40,346 bases of DNA from assembly GCA_039808465.1 (NCBI GenBank), contig JBDHTA010000013.1, forward strand, positions 1-40,346, written 5' to 3'. Both the position numbers and the translations under genes were made by a program. The first letter of the stretch is position 1. Every line of letters begins with the position of its first letter. Origin of the DNA: Metarhizobium sp039808465 (GTDB lineage: Bacteria > Pseudomonadota > Alphaproteobacteria > Rhizobiales > Rhizobiaceae). The notes beneath the pieces were generated by a model that was not told where the DNA came from, did not search any database, and saw only the letters and a list, made by a program, of their open reading frames with translations. This document shows positions 1 to 10,191 of this stretch, one piece after another.

Positions 1-1
1 C

Positions 2-1102
<1,101 letters not shown>

Positions 1103-1111
1103 CGGCGGGCG

Positions 1112-2512
1112 TCAGATCACCGGCAGGTGCATTTCCCGCAGCGCATCCTGAAACTCGCCCTGCTTTCGCAGCGCGGTGAATGCCGGGTCGATCGAATAGT
1201 AGAAGGCGTGGCGGGTCGGCACGGATTTCAGGCTTTCCGCCGTCCTGGCGGCGTCGCCCGACAAAGCGTGGAAATGCGCCCGGAAATAGGGCTCGACCTT
1301 GTCCTCCAGCCCGTCGTCGCGCATGGCGGCGATCATCGCGGCGGCCATGCCGTCCGGCCCCGCCGCCGCAAATCCCCGGCGTCCGGCAAGGACGATCCGC
1401 GCGCCCGCCTCGTCGTCCGTCAGCTCGAAGCGCTTTTCCAGCGCCTCCAGATAGGCCCGGTAATCCCGGCCCGCCAGCCGCACGAAGGCGAGGAAACGGT
1501 AGGGATTGCGGAATTGCGGCTCATGGACGATCAGCTCCTCAAGACACTTGCCCGCCTGCGCCGCATGCCCGGCGGCAAGCAGGATGATCGCTTCCGACAC
1601 GCGAATGGAACGCGACTCGGGATCGGCATATTTGGCCTTCTCGATTTCCGCCAGCGCCTTGTTCGGTTCTCCGGACAGCGCCAGCGCCGATGCGTACCAG
1701 TGCCGCGTCTGCGCGTCGCCGGGGTCGAGGGCGACGGCCCGCTCGAAGCGGCGCAGGCTCTTGTCGATCTCCCGCGACCAGGAAAATTCGAGATCGGCAA
1801 GCACGGTATGCGCCGAAGCCAGCAGGGGATTGAGCCCGATCGCCTTTTCGGCGGCGGCTTTGGCGCGACCGTAGCCCTCGCCGGGATCGATCAGCCGGTA
1901 TTCGACCATCAGATTATAGGCGGTGGCGAGCGCCGACCATGCCCGGTCATAGCGCGGATCCTGCCGGATCGCCATTTCCAGCTTCTCGACCGCCAAAGGC
2001 AGACCGGCGGGCGTGCGCTTTTCCAGGAGGTAGACGCCGTTGCTGTAGAGCTGCCGCACCGGCTCCGTCGGGAGATAGGGTTGCGGCGCCCCGCCCGGCC
2101 AGACGGAAAACCCGGCGAAGACCAGCAGCGACACCGACACCACCCCCGCCGCCAGCCCGGCCGCAACCGGCCATAGCCGCCTTGCCCGGCGCGGCGGCGC
2201 GGCGCGCCGGGCCGCGAGGTTATCGCCGCCTTCCGGCGCGGGTGCTACGGTTTCCGGGGCCGGTTCCGGCGCCTGCGGCCTGTCGCGGCCCGCATCGCTG
2301 TTGAAGCGGCGCAGCCAGGCGTCCAGCTCTTCCGGATAGGCGAAGACGGCCGCGCCCTTTTTCGCGCCCGCGCCTGCGGCGCGATGCACGGGCAGGCCAT
2401 GCTCGGCCGCCCAGCGCCGCACGGTGCTGGGATTGCGATGAAAATAATCCGCGATGGCCTGCCATCCCGACAGATGCATCGGCGTGGCTTTTCCGTTTTC
2501 CGGCTTCCCCAT
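1112..2512 (-). CDS. Helix-turn-helix / membrane helix / TPR-repeat protein
   Basis: A 466-residue protein with three parts. Residues about 14-70 form an excisionase/MerR-like helix-turn-helix (GWQAIADYFHRNPSTVRRWA). After a Pro/Ala-rich linker, residues about 112-137 form one membrane helix. The rest, about 150-460, is made of TPR-like helical repeats with Ala, Leu and Pro at the expected places (for example AVALDPGDAQTRHWYASALA). This predicts a cytoplasmic DNA-binding head tethered to the membrane with a periplasmic TPR domain, as in CadC/ToxR-type one-component regulators. The ATG at 2512 has AAGGTG just upstream. It is divergent from the autotransporter across 328 bases, so it may regulate it; that is inference. 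No known ligand or target can be read from the sequence. Confidence 0.85.
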   Translation of the reverse strand: MGKPENGKATPMHLSGWQAIADYFHRNPSTVRRWAAEHGLPVHRAAGAGAKKGAAVFAYPEELDAWLRRFNSDAGRDRPQAPEPAPETVAPAPEGGDNLAARRAAPPRRARRLWPVAAGLAAGVVSVSLLVFAGFSVWPGGAPQPYLPTEPVRQLYSNGVYLLEKRTPAGLPLAVEKLEMAIRQDPRYDRAWSALATAYNLMVEYRLIDPGEGYGRAKAAAEKAIGLNPLLASAHTVLADLEFSWSREIDKSLRRFERAVALDPGDAQTRHWYASALALSGEPNKALAEIEKAKYADPESRSIRVSEAIILLAAGHAAQAGKCLEELIVHEPQFRNPYRFLAFVRLAGRDYRAYLEALEKRFELTDDEAGARIVLAGRRGFAAAGPDGMAAAMIAAMRDDGLEDKVEPYFRAHFHALSGDAARTAESLKSVPTRHAFYYSIDPAFTALRKQGEFQDALREMHLPVI

Positions 2513-2840
2513 GGCACCTTACCGATGATGATTGTCCGTGTACGCAGCACGCTCAAGCCAAGCAGGCCACATTTCCGCGCCGAAGACAACAGCAAGCCGC
2601 CCGGTGAGAGAATCACCTTGCCCGCAGGCGGGCGTCAGATGGGGTAAAATGCCCGGGCATGCCGCCGTAAACGGCCGGATGAGCGTTCATGAGCATTCTT
2701 CGGCCTTCTTGTCCGTTCCTCACAACTATCGATATTTGCTAGACTTTTGCAAGAAATTTCACTTCGGCCCGCAGGGGCGGAGTGTTGCGGCGGGGTCTTA
2801 CGGGCGCGTATCGGCATGCGCGCTCCACGAAGGGGGAATC
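2513..2840. promoter_or_regulatory. Divergent intergenic region of 328 bases with palindromes
   Basis: No gene is supported here. It separates the TPR regulator (leftward) from the autotransporter (rightward). A hairpin-forming GCCCGC-AG-GCGGGC lies at 2620-2633 and a perfect 12-base palindrome ATGCCCGGGCAT at 2649-2660. A weak rightward promoter can be drawn as TTGTCC (2709-2714) and TATTTG (2733-2738) with an 18-base spacer; the stretch around 2725-2760 is clearly AT-richer than its surroundings. The upstream open frame that runs into the autotransporter has no ribosome site and I do not treat it as coding. Confidence 0.4.
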
Positions 2841-5800
2841 ATGCGCATCGTTCACACGAGAGGAAACCGGAACGCGGAGCGCCGGGGCGGTTGCCTGCGG
2901 CTGAAGCTGCTGTCCAGCGCATCGGCGATGACGCTGCTGCTTGGCGCAAGCGCCTTCGCGCAGAGCGTTTCCACCAGCGGGCAGGTTTCGCCGGTTCAGC
3001 CGGACAACCCCTCGGCAAGCTGGACGATCGGCAATCCCGGCCAGTTGACGATCGGCGATGGCGCGGCGGGCTCGCTCTCCGTCACCGGTGGCGGCGAGGT
3101 CGAGGTCGACACCGTCGCCCCCACGCGGGTCGGCCGCGATGCGGACGGCGACGGCAGCCTTGTCATCTCCGGCGCGGGGTCGCAGGTGCGCCTGCTCGAC
3201 GGCGGCCTTGAACTCGGCTTTGCCGATGGCAAGGGCGAGATCACGGTCACCGATGGCGGGCATCTCAGGGTCGATGGCGAGTACATCATCACGAAAATCC
3301 CGAATGGCGGCCCGCTCGGGGGAGACCTGACCCAGATCACCCGCAACGACGCGCTGGCAATCGGAAAGGATGGCGGCACCGCCACCCTGAACGTGACCAA
3401 TGGCGGCACGGTCAGGACCGGCCTCCTGACCATCAGCGACCATTCCAACGACAGCAGCTACGGCATGCCCTCGGCGAGCATCCTGATCGACGGCGAGGGA
3501 AGCTCGGTCGCCGTCAATGAAAATCTGGAACTCCTGCTGGGCGGCGCGATCACGGTTTCCGGCGGCGCGCAGTTGCGGACCTTCACCGATTCCGCCTTCG
3601 CGGCCGATCCGTACAAATCCACCATCGCCCCCGACCGGCTCTACGGGCGGGCATCCAAAGAGACCGTCGTGACGGTGACGGGGACGGATAGCGCCTGGCA
3701 CAGCGGCAACACCATCCGGGCCGAATCCCGGGTTTCGCTGACCGTCGAGGACGGCGCGCGCGTCTCGGCGGCGGAGGCCATCCGGATCGGCTTCGGCCGG
3801 GATACCAGCATCGATGGGCCGTCGGTGTCGCTGCTGGTCGACGATGCGGCCCTGAAAGCGGGGAGCGTCCTCTACATCGCCGATGGCGGCGCCTGGGCGA
3901 AAGCCAGTTTCATCAACGGCGCGGCCATTGAGACCAGAGGCGTCATGGCCGGGGCTGGCGGAACACGCAGCGGCGACGCGCAATATGACGCGCAGGCCGA
4001 GATTCTGGTCTCCGGCGCAGGCACGGCATGGAAGGACGCCAGAATACCGGCATTCGGCTTCTACCTGGGCGATTCCGGCCTCACGAAGATGACGGTCACG
4101 GATAGGGCGACCATCGACACGGCGAACCGGGCGGTGTTCGGCTGGGGAACATATACGTCGGGGCAGGCCGATGTGCTGGTCAGCGATGGCGCGCGGTTTT
4201 CCACCACCTCGTCACTGACGCTCGGGGAAGGCGCCAACGCCCGGGGCACGCTGACGGTCGACGGGGCCGGATCGTCCGTCAAGATCGGGAAGGCGTTCAA
4301 GGTCGGCGACGAGGGCAAGGGCGAGGTCACCGTCCGCAATGGCGGTCTGATCGACGCGGGCGGCGCCACCGCGCTTGGCGGGGCTTCCGGCAGCGAAGGC
4401 CGCATGACCGTTGCCGATGAGGGGCAGGTGTTCACCAGCCGCATCGCCATGGGCCGCAGCGACGGCAGCGCGTCAGGCTTCCTCACCATCGGCGAAGGCA
4501 GCGCCTCCGCATGGGTCGATGCCAGCAGGCTCGACCTGCGTTCGGGCGAATTGCGGCTGGGGGACGGCGGCGTTCTGGATCTCGACGGCGGACCGGCGAA
4601 TATCGGCGCGCGCGGCATCGTGAGCGGAACCGGCGTCATCGGCGGCAATCTCGCCCTCAACGGGCGCGCCGCCCCCGGCCATGCGGGCATCGGCACGCTG
4701 ACCGTCAACGGCGATGTCAGCTTCAATGCCGGGTCGGTCTACAGCGTCGACCTGCAAGCGCCGGATCGATCCGACCGGATCGAGGCGACCGGCACGGCGC
4801 TGGTGAACGGCGGCGGGCTGGAAATCGTCAAGCTTTCGGACGAGGACAGCTATACAGGCGGCCAGACCTACCGGATCGTTTCGGCCAAAACCGTCGACAT
4901 GCGCGAGGAACTCGTCTTCGAGCAGCCTTTCTCGCTGCTGCGCACCGATCTGGTCTACGCAACCGATGGCATCGACCTGACGCTGACCGCCGACATTCCC
5001 TTCACGACGCTGGCGGCCACCTTCAACCAGTTCCAGACGGCGGCGGGATTGCAGGCGCTGGAGCAGAGCGGCGATGCGCTCCTCGTCTACAACACGCTTG
5101 TCGGCCTGTCGCTTCAGCCCGGCGGGGATCAGGCGGCGCGGCGCGCCTTCGACCTGTCCTCGGGCGAGGTTCATGCCTCCGCGCAGCATGCGGCCGACGG
5201 AACCTTCTCGCTGTTCAACCATGCCCTGCGCTATCAGGGCGTGGCGGGCGCGGGCCGGACTGGCCCGGAAACCGCCGCCGCCCCGCTCGGCTACGGGCCG
5301 GTGACGCGCAATGGCGCGGCCGCCGCCATCGGCGAAGCGACCGCTGGCGGCAATGCCCGGACCCATGGCGCATGGGCGGCCCCGCTCGGCGGCTTCGGCC
5401 ATATCGACGGCAACGGCAATGCGGGCAGCCTCGAATGGTGGAGCGCCGGTCTGGCGGGCGGCTATGAGGGCGCGCTCGACGCCGCCAGCGGCAATGCGGT
5501 GGCGGGCTTCGGCTTCGGCTATATCCACAGCCATGGCAATGTCGACGCGCGGCTGTCGTCCTTCGATAGCGACGGCTTCTATCTCGGCGCCTATGGCGCG
5601 TGGAGCGACGGCCCGTGGAATGTGGCGGGCGCGCTTTCCTACGGCGCCAACCGCATTTCGACGGAGCGAAGCATCGCCTTCCTGGGCCGCACGGCCGAGG
5701 CGGATTACTGGGCGCACAGCGTCGGCCTGTCGGGCGAAGCCTCCTACGGCTTCGATCTCGCCGAAACGACCCGCATCGCGCCGCTGTTCACGCTCGATGC

Positions 5801-6194
5801 GGGCTGGTCCGGCCATGGCAGCTTCACCGAGCGCGGCGCGGGCGCGCTGAACCTCACCTCGGCTTCGGAAAGCTGGGGACGGTTCGACACCGGGCTCGGC
5901 ATCGCGCTCACCCATGTCATTCCCGCCGAAAACGGGCCGGTGACGCTCGAAGGGCGGGCGGTGTGGGAGCACGCCTTTGCCGATACGCTGCCCAGCCAGT
6001 CGCTGACGCTGGCGGGCAGCCCGGCCGGTTTCACCGTTCACGGGCCGGAAGCCGCCCGCAACCGCCTGCGCCTCGGCGCCGGTGTGTCCTGGAGCATTTC
6101 GGACAAGACCTCGCTGCGCGCCCGCTATGACGGGCTGTTCGCCAGCGACCAGAACACCCATGCCGCATCCTTCGGCATCAATGTGAAGTTCTGA
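2841..6194 (+). CDS. Autotransporter (type Va) with repeat-rich passenger and outer-membrane barrel
   Basis: An 1117-residue autotransporter. I chose the ATG at 2841 because AGGGGGAA precedes it and it gives a signal peptide with a basic N-region and a hydrophobic core ending in ASAFAQS near residue 36. Residues about 40-690 are degenerate beta-helix repeats of the form G-x-VTVxxGG and LTIGEGxxA, typical of PATR-like adhesin passengers. A linker (about 700-835) leads to the autotransporter barrel at about 840-1117, starting near HGAWAAPLGGFG and ending SFGINVKF with a terminal aromatic, the usual outer-membrane protein ending. No protease or lipase catalytic motif is visible, so adhesion or aggregation is more likely than an enzyme; the ligand is unknown. 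Its stop lies 8 bases from the convergent esterase. Confidence 0.93.
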   Translation: MRIVHTRGNRNAERRGGCLRLKLLSSASAMTLLLGASAFAQSVSTSGQVSPVQPDNPSASWTIGNPGQLTIGDGAAGSLSVTGGGEVEVDTVAPTRVGRDADGDGSLVISGAGSQVRLLDGGLELGFADGKGEITVTDGGHLRVDGEYIITKIPNGGPLGGDLTQITRNDALAIGKDGGTATLNVTNGGTVRTGLLTISDHSNDSSYGMPSASILIDGEGSSVAVNENLELLLGGAITVSGGAQLRTFTDSAFAADPYKSTIAPDRLYGRASKETVVTVTGTDSAWHSGNTIRAESRVSLTVEDGARVSAAEAIRIGFGRDTSIDGPSVSLLVDDAALKAGSVLYIADGGAWAKASFINGAAIETRGVMAGAGGTRSGDAQYDAQAEILVSGAGTAWKDARIPAFGFYLGDSGLTKMTVTDRATIDTANRAVFGWGTYTSGQADVLVSDGARFSTTSSLTLGEGANARGTLTVDGAGSSVKIGKAFKVGDEGKGEVTVRNGGLIDAGGATALGGASGSEGRMTVADEGQVFTSRIAMGRSDGSASGFLTIGEGSASAWVDASRLDLRSGELRLGDGGVLDLDGGPANIGARGIVSGTGVIGGNLALNGRAAPGHAGIGTLTVNGDVSFNAGSVYSVDLQAPDRSDRIEATGTALVNGGGLEIVKLSDEDSYTGGQTYRIVSAKTVDMREELVFEQPFSLLRTDLVYATDGIDLTLTADIPFTTLAATFNQFQTAAGLQALEQSGDALLVYNTLVGLSLQPGGDQAARRAFDLSSGEVHASAQHAADGTFSLFNHALRYQGVAGAGRTGPETAAAPLGYGPVTRNGAAAAIGEATAGGNARTHGAWAAPLGGFGHIDGNGNAGSLEWWSAGLAGGYEGALDAASGNAVAGFGFGYIHSHGNVDARLSSFDSDGFYLGAYGAWSDGPWNVAGALSYGANRISTERSIAFLGRTAEADYWAHSVGLSGEASYGFDLAETTRIAPLFTLDAGWSGHGSFTERGAGALNLTSASESWGRFDTGLGIALTHVIPAENGPVTLEGRAVWEHAFADTLPSQSLTLAGSPAGFTVHGPEAARNRLRLGAGVSWSISDKTSLRARYDGLFASDQNTHAASFGINVKF

Positions 6195-6202
6195 CGGCCG
6201 GT

Positions 6203-7819
6203 TTACGGTCCGGACTTGGGAAAGAGCGCGATCAGCCCGTCGCTGATCGCGCCCTGCCAGACGAGGTAATCATGGCCACCGGCATAATCGCGATAGGTCA
6301 CGGGCACGCCCCGCGCCGTCAGCACGTCGCGCAGATGCCGGGTGGTGTCAACGATGCCCGCCGTTCCGCCCGAGCCGGTTTCGAAAACCCCGGCCGAGAG
6401 GAAAAAGCGCAAGGGCGGCGCGGGCATGTCCGCGACCAGCCCGGCCACATATTCCTTGCGGTCCTCCGGCGTGCCCGGCGGGCTCCACCAGAACGAGCCC
6501 GACATCGACAGCACCGCCCCGAAAACCTGCGGATGCCGCAGCGCGACGGTGGTGGCCGCCAGCCCGCCATAGCTCGAACCGGCAAGAACCGTGCGGCTGG
6601 CTGCGGGCGCAAGCCCGGTTTCGGCCAGCACGCGCGGATAAAGCTCGCCCGCCATGAAATCGGCGAAACCGGGATTGCCCGGCAATTCCCGCGCCCGCGC
6701 CTCGCGATCCGGATTGGCGATGAAGACGGCAACCACCGGCGGCACGGCACCGGCGGCGATCATATTGTCGAGAATGCGCGGCAGCGCCACGCGCTCCAGA
6801 TACTGCTCGGCATCGAACACGAACAGCAGCACATTGTCCTTGCGCGCCGGATCGAAGCCGGGCGGCCGGTAGATCGTGATCTCGCGGCTGTTGCCGAGAA
6901 TGCGGCTTGCCATCGTAAAGCGCCCCAGCGCGCCCTGCGGGTTTCCGCTTGCGGCCACGAAAGGCTGCGGCGGCGCGCCGGGCAGTTCCAGCACCGAATC
7001 CTGATTATAGGCGTCGATTGCCTCGGCAGGCCAGCGATGGCGGTTGAGCGGATCGGCCTTTGCCGTCGCCAGAATGGCGACGCGCCGCTCGCGGGCGCTG
7101 CCCGGCAGGTCGGGAACGTCGAAGGCGAGCTGATAGGACAGGCGCGTCTGCGCCGGAACCTCGAAGCTGCGGAACCAGATGTCGGACGTTCCAAGCCGCT
7201 GCAATTCCTCGTGATCGCCGCTCGGCGCGCCGAACAGGCGGATATTGCGCTTCGCGCCGCGGCCGAGGAACGTGACGATCGCCTTGCCCTCCGCCCCCGG
7301 CTCGATGAGCGGCGCGCCCTGTTCGGCAACCTTGTTCCAGAAAGCGCCGCTGGTTTCGCCCCGGGCAAGCGATGCGGCGGCGTCAGCGATCGCGGGGCTG
7401 AGCCACGAGGGCGGCGGCGCGCGCTGCGCCTCCGGCCCGATGCGGCGTTCGAGCGTCAGGCGGTAATCGCCCGAGGCTTCCCGCGCCGTCAGCGACAGCT
7501 TCTCGCCCGGATGACCGGCGACGAACTGGAATTCGGCCGCGCCGCCCGCATTTTCGGCAAGGCGGCGCAGATGCCGCCCCGCCGCATCGACCAGATCGAG
7601 ATCGAAGCGGCCCGAACCGACATCCAGCCGCCCCCGGATATAATCGCCGGATGCGGCCTGCGGATCGAAAAGGCGGCGCTCGCCGGACGCCCCGGCCCTG
7701 CCCGCCACCGCCTCGCCCACAACGAGCGGCGGCTGCTCCCCGGCGCAGGCACCGGCAGCCGCCGCCATCGTCACGGCGGCCGTCAGCAGGCAAGCCGCCA
7801 TCAGGCGCATGCTCACCAT
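6203..7819 (-). CDS. Secreted enterochelin-esterase-like alpha/beta hydrolase (Fes/IroE type)
   Basis: A 538-residue exported hydrolase related to ferric-enterobactin esterases, which open triscatecholate or similar siderophores to release iron. A signal peptide (MRLMAACLLTAAVTMAAAAG) precedes an N-terminal beta-sandwich-like region and the Fes N domain (about 150-290). The hydrolase domain carries FVFDAEQY near 335, the nucleophile elbow GSSYGG (Ser416), and GGHDYLVW with the likely catalytic His516. The ATG at 7819 overlaps the receptor stop by 7 bases (ATGGTGA), so translation is probably coupled to the upstream receptor gene. A signal peptide suggests periplasmic hydrolysis, unlike cytoplasmic Fes. 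The actual siderophore is not known; other serine esterase substrates remain possible. Confidence 0.88.
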   Translation of the reverse strand: MVSMRLMAACLLTAAVTMAAAAGACAGEQPPLVVGEAVAGRAGASGERRLFDPQAASGDYIRGRLDVGSGRFDLDLVDAAGRHLRRLAENAGGAAEFQFVAGHPGEKLSLTAREASGDYRLTLERRIGPEAQRAPPPSWLSPAIADAAASLARGETSGAFWNKVAEQGAPLIEPGAEGKAIVTFLGRGAKRNIRLFGAPSGDHEELQRLGTSDIWFRSFEVPAQTRLSYQLAFDVPDLPGSARERRVAILATAKADPLNRHRWPAEAIDAYNQDSVLELPGAPPQPFVAASGNPQGALGRFTMASRILGNSREITIYRPPGFDPARKDNVLLFVFDAEQYLERVALPRILDNMIAAGAVPPVVAVFIANPDREARARELPGNPGFADFMAGELYPRVLAETGLAPAASRTVLAGSSYGGLAATTVALRHPQVFGAVLSMSGSFWWSPPGTPEDRKEYVAGLVADMPAPPLRFFLSAGVFETGSGGTAGIVDTTRHLRDVLTARGVPVTYRDYAGGHDYLVWQGAISDGLIALFPKSGP

Positions 7820-10025
7820 GTCTTCTTCAGCGTCGCGACGATGCTGCGGCCCTCGCCATAGAAGCAGGCATAGGCGCTGGCGCAGGAGGCGACATAGCGC
7901 TCGTCGCCGATGTTCTTGACGTTGAGTTGCAGCGAAAGCCCCTTCCAGTCCGGCTGCTTCGCGCCAAAATCGTAGGACACCATCGCGTCGAACAGCGTGA
8001 CCGGATCGACCTTGAAGGTGTTGGTGTTGTTGCCCCAGCTGCTGCCGATATAGCGCAGGCCGCCGCCCAGCGTCAGGCCCTCCAGCGGTCCCTGATCGAC
8101 GTCATAGGTCATCCACAGCGACGCCTGATGCTTGGGAACGCGGGCGGGCATCTTGCCGACTTCACCTGAAGTCACGGATTCCCCGATTTCGGAGTCGATA
8201 TAGCTGTAGGCCGATACCAGCGACAGGGAATCGGTGATTTCGGCGCGGGCCGACAGTTCCAGCCCGCGATTGTGGATCTTGCCGATCTGCGAATAGACCA
8301 TCTGGCCAGCCACCGGATCCCATGCCCCGGCCACCACATCCTTCTGCCGCAGGTCGTACCAGGCGGCGCTCAGCAGCAGCCCCGTGCCCTCGGGCGCGTA
8401 TTTGACGCCGACCTCGAACTGACCGGCGGTCGTCGGGGAAAAGGCGTCCACCCCGGCGGGCGGCATGTAGAGCGAGGGCTCGAAGGAGGTGGCGTAGCTC
8501 ACATAGGGGGCGATGCCGTTGTCGAAGGTATAGCGCGCGCCCGCCCGCCAGGTGACGGCGCCGTCCTTGTAATGCTGGTCGTTGTCGCCCGCCAGCCGGT
8601 CGTCGATATCGGTCTTCGCCCAGTCGTAGCGCAGGCCCGCCATCAGGTCTAGCTTGCCGATCGCCACCTGATCCTGAAGATAGATGCCGGTCTGGCGGGC
8701 GCTCGTCTGCTGAAGATCGCTGGTGCCGAGAACCACCGAGCCGTAATCGAAGCCGCCATATTGCGGCGCGGCGATATTGATGGAGGGAACGCCCGCATAG
8801 CCCCACTGGTAATCGCGCTTGCGGTACTGGAAATCCACCCCGCCGATCAGCGTGTGCTCGGCCGCGCCCGTCGAGAAGCGCCCTTCCATCTGGTTGTCGA
8901 TGGTGAACTGGTTCCAGTCGTCGGTGCCGCCGCTGGCCGAGCGGCTGACGATGGTGTTGGCGCCGGTAACCGGATCGGCGCTGGCGCTGCCATAGGTCAG
9001 CGTGTGATGCAGCCAGTCCAGATGATGATAGCGGGCGTTCTGGCGGAAGGTGAAGGTGTCGTTCAGCTCATGCTGAACTCGTAGCCGATCCATGCCTGCT
9101 GGCGCTCGGCGCGCTCGTAATCCGGATCGGAAACGAAGAAATCGCGCGGCACATAGCCGAAACCGGCAATCGGATAGACGGTCCCGGCCGCATCGAGGAA
9201 GTTGCGGTAGCCCGCATCCGGCTCGTTCTGATAGCCGCCGAGCACCGTCAGCGAGGTGCCCTCGTCCGGCGACCAGACAATCGAGGGCGCGATGGCGAAG
9301 GAGCGCTCGCGGGCGTGATCCTCCTGCAAATCGCGGCGCGAGCCGGTCACGGCCAGGCGGTATCCCACCGCGCCATCGGCGGCGCGGTCGCTGATATCGA
9401 AGCCGCCGGACACATATTTGCCGGTGCCAGCGGAAATCTGCGCCTCGCGAAGCGGCTCGTCCGTGGGGCGCTTGCTGACCATGTTGACGATGCCGCCCGG
9501 ATTGGCCTGCCCGTAGAGAACCGAGGCCGGCCCCGACAGAAGCTCCACCCGCTCCAGCAGGTAGGGATCGATTTTCGCATAGGAGAGATCGCCGCCGAGG
9601 AACAGGCCGTCGAGATATTTCGGCACGTAATAGAAGCCGCGCACGAACAGTTCGTCACGCAGGTTGGAGGCGCCGCGATATTCGGCGAAGACGCCCGGCG
9701 TGTAGCGCAGCGCTTCGGCCACCGATTCCGCGTGCTGGTCCTCGATCTGCTGCTTCGGCACCACCGAAACGCTCTGCGGCGTGCGCGCGACCGGCGTATC
9801 GGTCTTGGTGCCCGCCATGCTCTGGCTGGCGACATAGCCGTCGACCGGGCCGTTGCCCCGCTCGGTGCCGCCGCGCTTGACGACGATCGCCTCGAGTTCC
9901 GTGCCGTCGCCAGTCTGCTGCTGCGCGGATGCCGCGTTCAGCGCCATGGCGCTCGCCGCAGCCATCAACAAGATACGCCGCCGCCCCATAGACGGCGAAA
10001 AAATGCTCCACATTTTCCGATCCAC
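7813..10025 (-). pseudogene. TonB-dependent siderophore receptor, split by a one-base frameshift
   Basis: Two adjoining leftward frames make one outer-membrane siderophore receptor. The first (10025-9063) has a signal peptide, a TonB-box-like stretch (LEAIVVKRGG), the plug with PQSVSVVPKQQI and LLSGPASVLYGQANPGGIVN, and the first barrel strands, then stops after GYEFSMS. The second (9093-7813) carries on with HELNDTFTFRQNARYHH and the rest of the FhuA/FpvA-like barrel, ending in TLKKTW with a terminal aromatic. Adding one C between 9072 and 9071 restores GYEFSHELNDTFTF, so one base is missing. This is either a true inactivating deletion or a sequencing error in a CC run. A GTG at 10025 or ATG at 10013 may start it. 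The rest of the frame is undamaged, which suggests a recent event or an error. Confidence 0.88.
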
Positions 10026-10063
10026 ATGCCAGAAAGGCCGGTGCTGGCACCGGCGATTAAAAC

Positions 10064-10080
10064 TTGATTGACAGCCTCAA
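10064..10080. promoter_or_regulatory. RirA-like iron-responsive operator (TTGA-N9-TCAA)
   Basis: A 17-base element with palindromic ends, TTGA-N9-TCAA, lies between the receptor and the AraC regulator. It fits the TGA-N9-TCA form reported, as I recall it, for RirA boxes in Rhizobiales. Position upstream of a siderophore receptor fits iron control. The motif is short and can occur by chance, so this is a candidate only. Confidence 0.4.
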
Positions 10081-10191
10081 CTATATGATTAGCCTGTCGG
10101 CGCTGTCGAATGGAAAGACTTTCGCGCAGACGGCAAAAAATTACGCGCAGGCATCTCCGGCGCCGCCCGGGCGATGCCGAAGGAGCGAACC

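Noticed and set aside
2532..2840. Upstream extension of the autotransporter frame by about 100 residues
   Set aside because: No ribosome site at the first ATG, and the extension would place the signal peptide internally. The ATG at 2841 has AGGGGG and an immediate signal sequence.
2841..4700. Tandem repeats in the autotransporter passenger as a CRISPR-like or satellite array
   Set aside because: The repeats are degenerate protein motifs of beta-helix type, not exact DNA repeats with regular spacers.
10068..10089. TTGACA plus TATGAT as a sigma70 promoter for the AraC gene
   Set aside because: The spacer is only 10 bases, far below the 16-18 needed. The TTGACA is better read as part of the iron-box palindrome.
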